The notes below the pieces were generated by a model that saw only the letters and a list, made by a program, of their open reading frames with translations, did no database searches and had not been told where the DNA came from. Below are positions 28,407-37,461 of a stretch of 64,000 nt of DNA, in pieces. The DNA comes from JADKAV01 sp963733395 (lineage in GTDB: Bacteria > Actinomycetota > Actinomycetes > S36-B12 > UBA10799). The stretch's first letter is position 1. Each line of letters begins with the position of its first letter. A program made the position numbers and the translations under genes. The DNA is taken from contig CAVTCZ010000005.1 of assembly GCA_963733395.1 (NCBI GenBank), forward strand, positions 438,400 to 502,399. The letters are read 5' to 3'.

Positions 28407-29660
28407 CTAAGCCCTAACCTCGCCGGCCGCCAGAAGTTGTCCGGCCACGCGCTCCCAGCCCCACAACTCGACCACGGCGGCACGACAGCCACGGGCCAGT
28501 TGCGCGCGGTCGGGTGGTTCAAGGGCGAGGATCTGCTCGAGGCGTTGCCGAAGGTCAGCGGCGTCCCCCGACGTGAAGGTCAGCACGCGCAAGTGCTCGG
28601 GCAGGCGTGACTCGATGCTCCCGGCAACCTCGGCCAGTCCGCTGTGGCGTGCGACCAGCGGCGGCGAGCCGGTTGCGGCGGCCTCGGCGGCCACCATCCC
28701 GAAGGCCTCGGGGAAGACCGATGGCACCACGCTGACATCGGCCAGGGGCCACAGGAAGCGGAGGTGCCGGTGCTGCAGGGGGCCGGTGAACACCGCCTCC
28801 ACGCCACGTCGGTGGGCCTGAGCCTCCAGTTCTGCACGCGCCGGGCCGAAGCCGACGATCACCGCGCGGGCGTCGAGTCCGGACAGGGCCTCGAGCAGCA
28901 GATGAATGCCCTTCTCCTGGCTGAGTTTGCCCACGTAGAGCACCGTTGCCCGGTCCGGGTCGGCGAGGAAGGGTTCGAGACGCTCGGCGTTCCCTTCGTC
29001 GGGGTCCCTCTCCCCGGAGCGCGGTGGATCGGCGCGGCATTCGGCCAGCAGGCCGGCGAGCGCCTCCGCGCGGGGCAGCGGGCGCATCTGCTCGGTGGCA
29101 ACCCCGGGCGGCACCACGACGATCTTCGCCGGGTCGACCCCGGTCAGTTCCTGCACGATGCGCCCGGTATGCGATGACCCGGCCGCCACCGCGCGGGCGG
29201 CGCGCAGGGTCTCGCCGGCCCACGAACACAACTCCGGTCGGCCGCGCATCGAGTACTCCAGTTCGGAACCGTGGGCCTTCACCACGAACGGGATGCCTGA
29301 CGCCGCTGCGACCGGGGCCCCGAGCAGAACGTGGTTCGCGACGAGCAGGTCGGCCGGGCCGTGGGCCTGGAGGGCTGCGGCGTTCGCAGCCACGAAGGTG
29401 TCCAGTTCGGCGCGTGACATGTCCTGCAGCAGGCGTGGCTGCATTCCGGCATATCGGTCCAGGACGAAGACGGGAAGACTGCCGGGCAGCGGCGGCCGGA
29501 CACTGCGCGCACCGCCCAGGTCGAACGCGGCGGGGTTCGGGTCCTGGCTGAAGACGGTCACGTCATGTCCGGACCGGGCGAGCGTACGTGTCAAAGCCCG
29601 CGTGTACTCGTTGGACCCGGTTCCCGCAAGCAGGTAGCCGTGCCAGATGAACACCCTCAC
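28407..29660 (-). CDS. Glycosyltransferase family 4 protein
   Basis: The 417-residue GT-B enzyme opens with VFIWHGYLLAGTGSNEYTR, the usual donor-side N-terminal glycine loop. It carries KAHGSELEY near residue 125, VVVPPGV near 184, VLYVGKLSQEKGIHLLLEA near 240 and the donor-binding EX7E element PEAFGMVAAEAAATG near 345. It would transfer a sugar from a nucleotide donor to a lipid or glycan at the cytoplasmic face of the membrane. The start is the GTG at 29660, with a TACCCT box 6 bases upstream. A much longer reading frame upstream of this point is rejected because it lacks coding character. Confidence 0.88.
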   Translation of the reverse strand: MRVFIWHGYLLAGTGSNEYTRALTRTLARSGHDVTVFSQDPNPAAFDLGGARSVRPPLPGSLPVFVLDRYAGMQPRLLQDMSRAELDTFVAANAAALQAHGPADLLVANHVLLGAPVAAASGIPFVVKAHGSELEYSMRGRPELCSWAGETLRAARAVAAGSSHTGRIVQELTGVDPAKIVVVPPGVATEQMRPLPRAEALAGLLAECRADPPRSGERDPDEGNAERLEPFLADPDRATVLYVGKLSQEKGIHLLLEALSGLDARAVIVGFGPARAELEAQAHRRGVEAVFTGPLQHRHLRFLWPLADVSVVPSVFPEAFGMVAAEAAATGSPPLVARHSGLAEVAGSIESRLPEHLRVLTFTSGDAADLRQRLEQILALEPPDRAQLARGCRAAVVELWGWERVAGQLLAAGEVRA

Positions 29661-29666
29661 AGTCGA

Positions 29667-29672
29667 AGGGTA
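29667..29672 (-). promoter_or_regulatory. Putative -10 box (TACCCT) of the glycosyltransferase gene
   Basis: The hexamer ends 6 bases before the GTG at 29660 on the minus strand, consistent with a leaderless start. Confidence 0.45.
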
Positions 29673-29781
29673 GGCATCGCGCCGTGAGGCTGTGGAATCG
29701 CCTCGGCGTGGAGGTCCGCCGGCGGCACGTGGAACGCACATCGGGGCTCGACCACCCGGTCGTCCCCGGCGGATCGAGTGC

Positions 29782-29872
29782 TCGACTGTTGCGCGGTTGC
29801 TGGTGGCCCGCCGCGAGTGGCGCGCGGTTGCTGGTTTCGAGCCCCCGAAACCGACAACCGCGCAACAGTCGA
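29782..29872. repeat. Nested inverted repeat, 18-base perfect arms
   Basis: Arms 29782-29799 and 29855-29872 are perfectly complementary (18 of 18) around a 55-base centre. Inside lies a second hairpin (29833-29839 with 29846-29852, GGTTTCG/CGAAACC), and GCGCGGTTGCTGGT is repeated directly. It looks like a foldback or REP-like element rather than a simple terminator, since the genes on both sides run away from it. Confidence 0.7.
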
Positions 29873-30166
29873 CCCGCAGGCACGACAACGGCGCAACACT
29901 CGCCGGATTCCCCAGCCGTGCCACAGGCCCCAGCGACTGGCGGCAGTAGTCTGACTCCCCACGGACATCTGAAGAGCCCCTATGGCACGTGTTGGCTTCG
30001 GTTCCATGCAGCCTGTCCCGGCAGCGTCTGGGCATCGGCGTTCCCCTCGGCACCGGCGAACCCAGAACTCGCCGATTGCCCGGACGGCTGACCGATCACA
30101 GGGGGCTTGCGGACCCCCGCAGGGCACGATCCGTAACCTCCGCCCCGGCCGCTGCAGGCCAAGCGG

Positions 30167-30172
30167 TAAATT
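30167..30172 (+). promoter_or_regulatory. Putative -10 box (TAAATT) of the mesaconyl-CoA hydratase gene
   Basis: It ends 7 bases before the GTG at 30180, with no ribosome-binding site, consistent with a leaderless transcript. Confidence 0.5.
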
Positions 30173-30179
30173 CGCTGTC

Positions 30180-31214
30180 GTGAGCAAGACGAACCCAGGC
30201 AACTTCTTCGAGGACTTCACCATCGGCCAGGTGATCGAGCACGCGACCCCGCGGACCGTCACCGAAGGCGACCGCGCGGTCTACGGCGCGCTCTACCCGA
30301 CCCGCTTCGCAGTTCCCTCTTCGGCGTCGTTCGCGGCGTCTGTCGGACTCGATCCGCACCCGGTGGAGGAGCTCATCGGCTTCCACATCGCATTCGGGAA
30401 GACAGTGCCCGACATCTCGCTGAACGCGGTGGCCAACCTGGGGTATGCCGAGTGCCGGTTCCACGCACCCGTCGTCCCGGGGGACACCCTGCGCACCCGG
30501 TCCACGGTCATCGGCCTGAAGCAGAACTCCAATGGCAAGAGCGGGGTCGTCTACGTCCGTTCCGTGGCGACCAACCAGCGCGACGAGGTCGCCATCGAGT
30601 GGGCACGTTGGGTGATGGTGCACAAGCGCGACCTCGAGGCCCCCGCGCCGGAGACCGTGCTGCCCGACTTGGCGAAGGTGGTGGACCCGGCCGACCTGGT
30701 CATCCCCGCCGGGTTGGACTTCACCGACTACGACTTCGTGGCGGCCGGTGAGCCGCACCGGTTCGACGACTACGAAGTCGGCGAGAAGATCGACCACGTC
30801 GATGGTGTGACCCTCACCGATGCCGAACACATGCTGGCCACCCGGTTGTGGCAGAACACGGCGAAGGTCCACTTCAACACCCAGGCCCGACCCGACGGCA
30901 ACCGTCTCATCTACGGCGGCCACATCATCTCCATGGCCCGGGCCTTGTCCTTCAACGGGCTGGCGAACGCGCAACTCATCGCCGCGGTCAACGCCGGTGC
31001 CCACGCCTCGCCAGCCTTCGCAGGCGACACCGTCTACGCCTGGTCCGAGGTGCTCGACAAGGCTGACACTTCCGCGCCCGGGGTGGGTGCGCTGCGGCTG
31101 CGACTGGTCGGCACCAAGGACCGCGACGAGTCCATGACGCTGCGCGGCGAGGATGGCAAGTACGCCCCCGGTGTCCTGCTCGACCTCGACGTCTGGGCCC
31201 TGATTCCGCGCTGA
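30180..31214 (+). CDS. mch: Mesaconyl-CoA hydratase (beta-methylmalyl-CoA dehydratase)
   Basis: The 344-residue protein has two MaoC-type hot-dog domains (about residues 8-165 and 185-340). As I recall the Rhodobacter enzyme of the ethylmalonyl-CoA pathway, the match runs throughout: KTNPGNFFEDF at the start, IGFHIAFGKTVPDISLNAVA near residue 65, YEVGEKIDHVDGVTL near 195 and YGGHIISMARALSFNGLANA near 245. The enzyme reversibly hydrates mesaconyl-CoA to beta-methylmalyl-CoA. It occurs in the ethylmalonyl-CoA pathway, the methylaspartate cycle and the 3-hydroxypropionate cycle; none of the partner enzymes is in this window. Length is normal. The GTG start follows a TAAATT box. Confidence 0.88.
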   Translation: MSKTNPGNFFEDFTIGQVIEHATPRTVTEGDRAVYGALYPTRFAVPSSASFAASVGLDPHPVEELIGFHIAFGKTVPDISLNAVANLGYAECRFHAPVVPGDTLRTRSTVIGLKQNSNGKSGVVYVRSVATNQRDEVAIEWARWVMVHKRDLEAPAPETVLPDLAKVVDPADLVIPAGLDFTDYDFVAAGEPHRFDDYEVGEKIDHVDGVTLTDAEHMLATRLWQNTAKVHFNTQARPDGNRLIYGGHIISMARALSFNGLANAQLIAAVNAGAHASPAFAGDTVYAWSEVLDKADTSAPGVGALRLRLVGTKDRDESMTLRGEDGKYAPGVLLDLDVWALIPR

Positions 31215-31286
31215 GCGGGGTGCCGGACAGTTCCCGGTGTGCCAGCGACGCGCTCTGAGATGGTGACGGCCGCCGGTGGGTGCATA

Positions 31287-31292
31287 TAGGCT
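31287..31292 (+). promoter_or_regulatory. Putative -10 box (TAGGCT) of the DUF4333 gene
   Basis: The hexamer ends 6 bases before the ATG at 31299 and overlaps the run CATATAGG; no ribosome-binding site lies between. Confidence 0.45.
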
Positions 31293-31298
31293 GCCGGA

Positions 31299-31598
31299 AT
31301 GCGCGCACAACTGATTGCCCTTTCCGCCGGTGCACTCCTCTCGGCGGCCTCTCTGACAGCCTGTTCGGCCTCCAGCCTGGACATCGACAAACTCCAGACC
31401 ACGATCGCCACCGAGATGCAGACGCAGATGAGTCTGTCCGGGACGCCGACCGTGACCTGCCCGGAATCGGTCCCGATCGAGCAGGGCAACGTCTTCACCT
31501 GCACCGCCGAGTTGGACGGTCAGAGCATCGATGTCCAGGTGACCCAGACCGACGACAAGGGCAATGTCACCTGGGAGACAGTGCAACCCACCGGGTGA
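31299..31598 (+). CDS. DUF4333 lipoprotein
   Basis: The 99-residue protein has a lipoprotein signal with the lipobox LTAC (Cys22) and a short DUF4333-type domain: a helix (DIDKLQTTIATEMQTQM), then TVTCPESVPIEQGNVFTCTA, whose two Cys probably form a disulphide, and closing strands with DVQVTQTDDKGNVTWE. Such proteins are common in actinobacteria as surface-anchored proteins of unknown role. It follows the mesaconyl-CoA hydratase gene but has its own promoter-like box. Confidence 0.85.
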   Translation: MRAQLIALSAGALLSAASLTACSASSLDIDKLQTTIATEMQTQMSLSGTPTVTCPESVPIEQGNVFTCTAELDGQSIDVQVTQTDDKGNVTWETVQPTG

Positions 31599-31650
31599 TC
31601 GGGGCACCGTGAGTATGCGGGCTCCCGGGCGCAATCGCCGAGGTGCGGCG

Positions 31651-32453
31651 ATGCCACCCGGGGTATGCCTGATCACAGGTGCTTCTTCCGGCCTCGGGCG
31701 TGCGTGTGCCGACAGGCTGGCGGGCTCAGGCTGGACGGTTGTCGGGGCCAGTCGCCGGGGAACGGCCACGGGTGGCTGGCGGACCCTGGTGATGGACGTC
31801 GACGACGATGAGTCCGTGGCTGACGGCATCGGGACCGTGCTGTCCGAGCACGGCCGGATCGACGCAGTCATCACCGCGGCGGGCTGGGGACTCGCGGGGC
31901 CGGTGGAGACCACCCCGATCGAGCAGGCCAAGGCGCAACTCGAGACGAACTTCTGGGGCACCGTCCGCGTTGTTCGGGAAGTGCTGCCGGTCATGCGGGG
32001 TCAGGGCCGGGGCCGCGTCGTCCTGGTGGGTTCACTCGGAGGTCTGGTGGGCCTGCCCTTCCAGGCGTACTACTCGGCCAGCAAGTACGCGCTGGAGGGA
32101 TTCGCCGAGGCCCTGGCATACGAGGTCTCGCCATTCGGGATCGCTGTGACCCTGCTGGAGCCCGGCAACGCGGCGACGGACTTCACCGCGCAACGGCGTC
32201 GCCACGACCCCGCGGACGCGGACAGTCCCTACGCCGGGCCGAATGCCTCGGCGGTCGCCACGATGGAGCAGGACGAGCGCAACGGCATGCCCGCCGTGCA
32301 GGTCGCCGCGGCAGTGGAACGCATTCTGGCCGCGGGCAACCCGCCGCGCCGGGTGCCGGTCGGAAAGGCGATGAGCGACTCGGTGTCTTCGCCAAGCGGT
32401 TCATGCCGCACCGGCTCTTCGAGCGTCTGGCCAGGGGTTCGCTGGGGCTGTGA
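31651..32453 (+). CDS. Short-chain dehydrogenase/reductase (one frameshift near the end)
   Basis: The protein carries SDR motifs: TGASSGLG near residue 8, the active-site Ser in LVGSLGGL, and YYSASKYALEGFAEAL with Tyr and Lys. It reads normally to about 32366 (RVPVGKA). The expected C-terminal helix (VFAKRFMPHRLFERLARG) is in the next frame, ending at TGA 32451-32453; one missing base in GGAAAGGCGATG explains it. Repaired length is about 268 residues, normal for the family. Starts at 31609 (GTG) and 31615 (ATG) are possible; 31651 was chosen for its GAGGTG site and for the Rossmann motif just after it. A consensus error is the likely cause of the shift. Confidence 0.8.
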
Positions 32454-32574
32454 GGCGTCGGCAGGTGGAACGTCTCGGTCGAGTGCCTCTCGGGTTGTGA
32501 GGACCCGCCACAGACCGGCGGATGAGGGTCCGCCGAGCGGATAGGCGATGGTCCGGTCGTGGTGTCCCTGCTGC

Positions 32575-33711
32575 TCAGGCGGTGCTAGTGGGGGTTGTGC
32601 TCGGGTGGCCCAACACGTCCGACACCGCGTCGAAGATCCGAGCCGTCGGCGACATACAGGTGGCATCGGTGGCGATGGTCATCGCGGCGGCAGTCTCAGG
32701 ACAGCGCCCGGCCACGATGTCGCTGGACGTCACCACCACGAGACTGGTCTCGGCGTCGGGATGGAAGTAGCACGAGCTGCGGTACCCCGGGATGTCGCCG
32801 GAATGTCCCAGCCAGCCACTGATGCCCATCAACCCGATTCCATACCGCACCCCCGTGCCCAGGCTTGGCGCCGGGGCCAGCGACGCCACCCGCTCGGCGT
32901 GCGTGTGCGGATCCAGCAGACCCGTGCCCGTGGCCAGGGCACGGCTGAACGTGAGAAGGTCCGCCGGGGTCGACACCAATGCGCCGGCCGCCCCGGCCCA
33001 CGCGGGGTTGAAACCTGTGGCCTCGACCGGATGCTCCGCAGTGGCGCCCGGGAATGACATCGTGAAACCCCGGGCGTAGGGCTGGGGGATTTCGCTGGAA
33101 CTGGCCGGCCACCACGTGCCGAGCAGACCCAGGGGATTCAGGATGCGCTCGGACAGCAGCGCGCCGAAGGTCGCACCCGTGGCCGACTCAAGAACCTGAG
33201 CCAGCAGCAGGTAGTTCGTGTTCGAGTAGGCGAATTGCCCGCCGGGTTCAAAGACCGGTGAGGCCGCGAGCCCACCGGCGATCATGTCGGCGGGATCCTG
33301 CGCCGCGGTGGGGTCCGCAATGATGCGCGCGACGATCGCCGGGTCTGCGGTGTAGTCGGCGATCCCGCTGCGCATCGTGGCCAGCAATCGCAAGGTGACG
33401 CGATCGCCATCGGGTACGTCGTCCACGAAGTCGGAGATCGGTGCGTCGAGGTCGAGTTCTCCTTCGGCGGCCGATTGCAGCAACAGGGTCGCGGTGAACG
33501 TCTTGGTCACCGATCCGATACGCAGATGGGTGCCGCTGCCGATGGCGCTGCCTACGTCCGGGTCGGCGGTGCCGTAGGCGCCGAACCAGATTCCGCCTCC
33601 GGTGCGAACACCCACGACGGCACCGGGAGTGCCGGAGCACAGGTCGAATGCGGCTTGCGCTGCGGAGTCGAGTGCAGAGGTCATCGAGGCGGGCAACGGA
33701 TCGACTGTCAC
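32575..33711 (-). CDS. Serine hydrolase, beta-lactamase class C/esterase family
   Basis: The 378-residue protein has the penicillin-binding/class C fold motifs: SVTK with Ser67 and Lys70, YSN at 162-164 and HSG in WLGHSGDIPGY near residue 302. With no clear signal peptide, it is probably a cytoplasmic esterase or D-peptidase-like enzyme rather than an antibiotic-destroying beta-lactamase. The GTG at 33711 is the only start ahead of the first motif that leaves a normal N-terminus. It lies just downstream, on the same strand, of a broken 13E12-type gene and reads towards the SDR gene. Confidence 0.88.
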   Translation of the reverse strand: MTVDPLPASMTSALDSAAQAAFDLCSGTPGAVVGVRTGGGIWFGAYGTADPDVGSAIGSGTHLRIGSVTKTFTATLLLQSAAEGELDLDAPISDFVDDVPDGDRVTLRLLATMRSGIADYTADPAIVARIIADPTAAQDPADMIAGGLAASPVFEPGGQFAYSNTNYLLLAQVLESATGATFGALLSERILNPLGLLGTWWPASSSEIPQPYARGFTMSFPGATAEHPVEATGFNPAWAGAAGALVSTPADLLTFSRALATGTGLLDPHTHAERVASLAPAPSLGTGVRYGIGLMGISGWLGHSGDIPGYRSSCYFHPDAETSLVVVTSSDIVAGRCPETAAAMTIATDATCMSPTARIFDAVSDVLGHPSTTPTSTA

Positions 33712-33845
33712 CCGGGACAGTCTGCACGATCGTGGTGACCCCGCGGAAGCGCCCGGCGAGGCACTTGCTCAACCCGGTACCCCTGGCACCGCGACCGCCG
33801 GAGGCAATCCAGCAGGACGGGCGACGCCCGCTGGGCACGCCGATA

Positions 33846-33871
33846 TCCCGATCAGCCGGGGGCTGTCGGGA
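33846..33871 (-). terminator. Hairpin terminator of the 13E12-type gene, copy 1
   Basis: TCCCGA and TCGGGA arms enclose a second paired block (CAGCC/GGCTG) with a three-base loop, 48 bases after the minus-strand stop at 33919. A related but weaker hairpin follows copy 2 at 55852-55876. Confidence 0.6.
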
Positions 33872-33918
33872 TGGGTGCGGCGTGCGGGCTCGCGCCACCG
33901 GGGTGGCGCGGGTGCGAA

Positions 33919-35022
33919 CTACGGGTCGTGCAGGCTGGTGTGGAAGATGTGGCCGCGGGGGCTGGTCCATTCCAGGGTGGCGCCGGGGTGCATCCGGACG
34001 GTCCAGCCGGTGTGGGTTTTCAGCCGGTGGTGGTAGCGGCACAGCGCGGCCAGGTTGGATTCGCTGGTGGGCCCGGCGGGGTGGGGGATCACATGGTCCA
34101 GATCGCATTGCATCGCCGGGCCGGCGGCAGCCGGGGAAGCGGCAGTGCCGGTCGCGGGCGCGCACCCAGCGGGCCAGCCCGGGTGCGGGCCGGTAGCCGC
34201 GGGAGGCCCGGGCCGCGGTGAGGTCGATCAGTTGGGCGTGCTGGCACAGTTCGGCGGTGTGGTGGGGGCTGAGCGGGCCGTGGCCGGCCAGTTCCGGGCC
34301 GCCGGGGGTGAGCAGCACCTGCACCGGGACCGGTTGTCCGAGTTCCAGGCCGGTGAGGCGGGCCACGAGCAGGTCGGCGCGGGCCGGGTCGATGCCGCCT
34401 TCGATGTTCGCGGCGCCGGCGACCAGCGCGTTCCAGCAGGCCTGCGCCTCCTCGGCGCTCAGGTAGGCGCCGAGGGTGGCCATGCCGTCGGTGTCCGGGG
34501 TGATCCACACCCGCCGGGCCCGGACCGCTTTCTTGCGTCGGCGCTGCACCGCGGCCGGGTCGATCGCGGCGACCCGGCGGGTCAGCCAGGCCCGCAGCTG
34601 GGCGCGGGTATGGCCCGTCGGCGTAGCCGACCGCCAGCCCGGCCAGCCGCACCCGCACGCCCGGGTCCAGTTCGCAGGTGCCATAAGCGATCTCCTGGGC
34701 CTTGGGCAGATCGATCCGGCCTTCCCGCAGCCCGGCCAGCACGCCGGGCAGCTCGCGCGCACAACTGCTGGGCCAGGTCCACCCGGGCGGCGGCGGCACC
34801 GGTGGACCAGTGCAGGCTGGTGGCGATCTCGGCCGGGGCCGGGTCGACCAGCCGGCCGGTCGGGTCCAGCAACGCCGGCTGCTCGCAGGCGACCTGATCC
34901 ATGGCCTCCAGTTGGCGGGCATGCGCCCAGGCGATCACCGTCTCCGACGCGGCAGCCACCGCCACCGGGTCGGCGTCAGCCAGCAGCATCACCTCAACCG
35001 CCGCCACCACCAACTCCTCCAT
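33919..35022 (-). pseudogene. 13E12-repeat family protein (DUF222-HNH), copy 1, frameshifted
   Basis: This is a near-duplicate of the intact gene at 55917-57020 with the same total length (1104 bases), start (MEELVVAAVEVMLL) and end (RGHIFHTSL.DP). Three single-base shifts in the same direction, near 34765, 34615 and 34115, move it through all three frames and back to the first. The DUF222 part and the HNH part (DLDHVIPHPAG and CRYHHRLK) are all present. Whether these are real decay or consensus errors is open; confusion between two nearly identical copies during assembly is one explanation. A TAGCGT box lies 7 bases before the ATG, as in copy 2. Confidence 0.8.
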
Positions 35023-35166
35023 ACCCCCCACGCTACGAGGGAGGTACGACAAAACCGTCCCACCCGCAGAACCCTGGGGACAACCCCGGCGCCGCATCGA
35101 GTTGGTCACTGAGGCGGCCAGCCATGCACTCCTTCAGTTCCACGGCTGCACCGCGGCCATGGTGGG

Positions 35167-36279
35167 CTACTGGGGCGCAGGCTGGGCCACCTGGACGCTT
35201 GCAGGGCGGGTCCTCGGGCCGTTCAGCAACCGGCCCACTGCGCCGTAACGGATGAATGCCTGGTAACTCCACAGAAGCAGCCCGGTCACCAGCAACCCGG
35301 ACACGACGAAGGTCAACGGCCAAGCCAGTCCCACGACGGCGACCCACGGAACGATCAGCAGCACGAGCGGCAGATGCGCCAGGTACATCCAATACGACGC
35401 ATCGGATGTGTACCGGACCCATGGGCGATGCAGGCCCGGGATTGCGCGGACCAGACCGATCAGGCCGATGGTGATGCCCCAGGCGTACAGCACCTGCAGC
35501 CCGCTGGCCGCGGCCCAGTTGTCCGAAACGAAGGTGGCGTACATCGCGACGGGGAAGAGGATCAGCACGGTGACGGGCAGCAGGACTGGCCAACTGCGGC
35601 CGAGGAAGTCGATCCGTTGCCCGCCGCGTCCGCGCGGCAGGTCGTACAGAGATGCGCCGAATGCGAAGAACACGGCGTAGTAGCCGATGATCTGCCACTC
35701 GGGGATGATGCCGGCGCCGGTGTCCGGGCCGAACGTCCGCTCGACCATGAACAGTTGCGGCACCACTGCGATGACGGGGAGGACCCACACGAGCACGCGG
35801 GCCGACCGCGTGATCGGCCGGGCCAGGGGGACATAGACCAGAACCAGTAGGAACAGGTACCAGAGGAACCAGAGGTGTCCGAGGCCCACGCCGAGGAAGA
35901 GGTCCGGATTCGGCTCGAAGATGCCGGTATCGGCGACTTCCACCGGTGCGAGGCTTCCGATGTAGCCGCAGACCAGCAGCATCGGAATGATGGTGACCAG
36001 ACCCACGAGCAATGGCAGCGCAACCCGCCGGCTGCGGTCGCGCAGGAGTCCCCGCGGTCCGCGACGTTGCCACAGCAGGGCGGTGAAGAACCCGCTGAGC
36101 ACGAAGAACAGTGGCATCCGGAAGCCGTGGACGCCCGCGGCGAACCAGGCCAGCGGTCCCTCTGCGGAAACCCCCGGCAGCGCCAGAGCGGCGACGGCGG
36201 TGTGCAACCAGATCCCCAGCATCATGGCGAAGGCCCGCAGGAGGTCCAGGTCGTGGCGCCTGGCGAGGACTTCGCCCAT
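35167..36279 (-). CDS. Acyltransferase family 3 membrane protein
   Basis: The 370-residue protein has about ten hydrophobic segments and the Acyl_transf_3 pattern: RHDLDLLRAFAMMLGIWLH at the start, where the His of the conserved R...H pair lies in the first helix, and FFVLSGFFTALLWQRRGPRG near residue 62. Members move acetyl or other acyl groups across or onto surface sugars and lipids. It starts 7 bases after the stop of the alpha/beta hydrolase gene on the same strand, so the two form an operon. The downstream broken 13E12-type gene lies 145 bases past its end. Confidence 0.86.
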   Translation of the reverse strand: MGEVLARRHDLDLLRAFAMMLGIWLHTAVAALALPGVSAEGPLAWFAAGVHGFRMPLFFVLSGFFTALLWQRRGPRGLLRDRSRRVALPLLVGLVTIIPMLLVCGYIGSLAPVEVADTGIFEPNPDLFLGVGLGHLWFLWYLFLLVLVYVPLARPITRSARVLVWVLPVIAVVPQLFMVERTFGPDTGAGIIPEWQIIGYYAVFFAFGASLYDLPRGRGGQRIDFLGRSWPVLLPVTVLILFPVAMYATFVSDNWAAASGLQVLYAWGITIGLIGLVRAIPGLHRPWVRYTSDASYWMYLAHLPLVLLIVPWVAVVGLAWPLTFVVSGLLVTGLLLWSYQAFIRYGAVGRLLNGPRTRPASVQVAQPAPQ

Positions 36280-36286
36280 GACTGGA

Positions 36287-37177
36287 TTATCCCCCCGGAC
36301 GTGGATCGATGAGGTCCGCTTCGTGGAGGAACGCCGCCAGGTCCTGTCCCGCTTCCTGCAGGGCTTCGATGCTGAAGTGGTCGCCATCGGGGAGCACGAT
36401 CAGGGTGCTGTTGCCGGGGGCCAAGGCGTGTAGTCGGTCGGCATCGGCCACCGGCACGGTGGTGTCGCGCTGGCCGTGCAGGAGCAGCACCGGCGCCTTG
36501 ATCCGCCCGATCGTGTAGACGGGGGCGAACTCGGTGAACCGGTGCCCGATGGCGTGTTCGACGTAGCGCAGCGCCAGCCCGGTCAGCGGGCCGGGCAGCC
36601 AGCGGTTCAGGCGCTGGGCCATGAACATGCTCGGGTCGGCCATGGAGGCCAGCGACACCACCGCGGCGACGTCCGGATCGCCCGCGGCCACGAACAGGCA
36701 CGCGCCGGCACCCACCGAGTGACCCGCCAGCAGGATCCGGGCCGGGTCCACGTGTGGCTGTGCGCGCATCCAGCCGAGTGCAGCGCGGACGTCCTCGGCG
36801 AAGGCCGGCATCGAGACAACCGCGGCGTCGTCACTTCGTCCGTGACCGCGGGCATCCAGCAGGAGCACCGGCAGCCCGAGGGCGAGCAACGACTCCGAGA
36901 CCGGCAGCATGTCGATGGCGCTGCCGCCCCAGCCGTGGATCACCAGCGCTGCCGCACCGGGCTGTGCGGACGGCGGCTCGCGCAGCCACCCGCGCAGGGT
37001 CGCGCCATCCACCGCACGCAGTTGGACATCGATGGCATCGAGGGGGACTGCACCCGGATCGATCGAGGCGTGCCGCCGAGGCGGATGGCCGAAGATGCGT
37101 TTCACAGCGCGGTCGGCGGCCACCGCACTTGCCCCGGCGGCGGCGACGGCGACAACCCACCACCGCCGAGTGCCCAT
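36287..37177 (-). CDS. Membrane-anchored alpha/beta hydrolase
   Basis: The 296-residue protein has one N-terminal membrane helix (about residues 5-22) and an alpha/beta-hydrolase domain: HGWGGSAIDM near 81 (oxyanion hole), nucleophile Ser154 in AGHSVGAG, an acidic residue in LLLHGQRDTTVPV near 246 and His in PDGDHFSIEALQ near 275. It is probably an esterase or lipase working at the membrane. The start is the ATG at 37177, which gives the anchor helix; a longer upstream frame lacks coding character. It is cotranscribed with the acyltransferase gene downstream, which suggests joint acyl-group metabolism. Confidence 0.88.
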   Translation of the reverse strand: MGTRRWWVVAVAAAGASAVAADRAVKRIFGHPPRRHASIDPGAVPLDAIDVQLRAVDGATLRGWLREPPSAQPGAAALVIHGWGGSAIDMLPVSESLLALGLPVLLLDARGHGRSDDAAVVSMPAFAEDVRAALGWMRAQPHVDPARILLAGHSVGAGACLFVAAGDPDVAAVVSLASMADPSMFMAQRLNRWLPGPLTGLALRYVEHAIGHRFTEFAPVYTIGRIKAPVLLLHGQRDTTVPVADADRLHALAPGNSTLIVLPDGDHFSIEALQEAGQDLAAFLHEADLIDPRPGG

Positions 37178-37461
37178 TGGTGTTCCGATCGCCGATGCGG
37201 ACGGCTCCGTGCCGTCTGGTGAGAGCATGCCAGTGCGGCGAGGGCGCGTGAACCACCGGGAGGTTGGCGCCAGGAGCAGGCTCGTTGGCCGCAAATGGCG
37301 ACAGTGGCCGGGCGGGTACGGCTGAAGCGCGTCCCGTCGTCCGAAGGAGAGTATTTCGAAGGTCGGCGTAGCGATTCCTACGGCTTGGCGGCAAGGTCAA
37401 CTGTTCGGCCATATCTGCGCCGTGTGGGATTGACCGGCGCTGAGAGCGGTCACTAGTTTTC

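Larger units (their letters stand above)
29661..30166. other. Intergenic stretch between divergent genes, no gene seen
   Basis: About 500 bases separate the glycosyltransferase and the MaoC-type gene, which are divergent. Apart from the promoter boxes at each end it holds the nested inverted repeat at 29782-29872 listed separately; no frame gives a recognisable protein. Confidence 0.5.

Noticed and set aside
29661..30053. N-terminal extension of the glycosyltransferase and an opposing frame
   Set aside because: The extension covers the inverted repeat, lacks coding character and has no ribosome-binding site; the family N-terminus starts at 29660.
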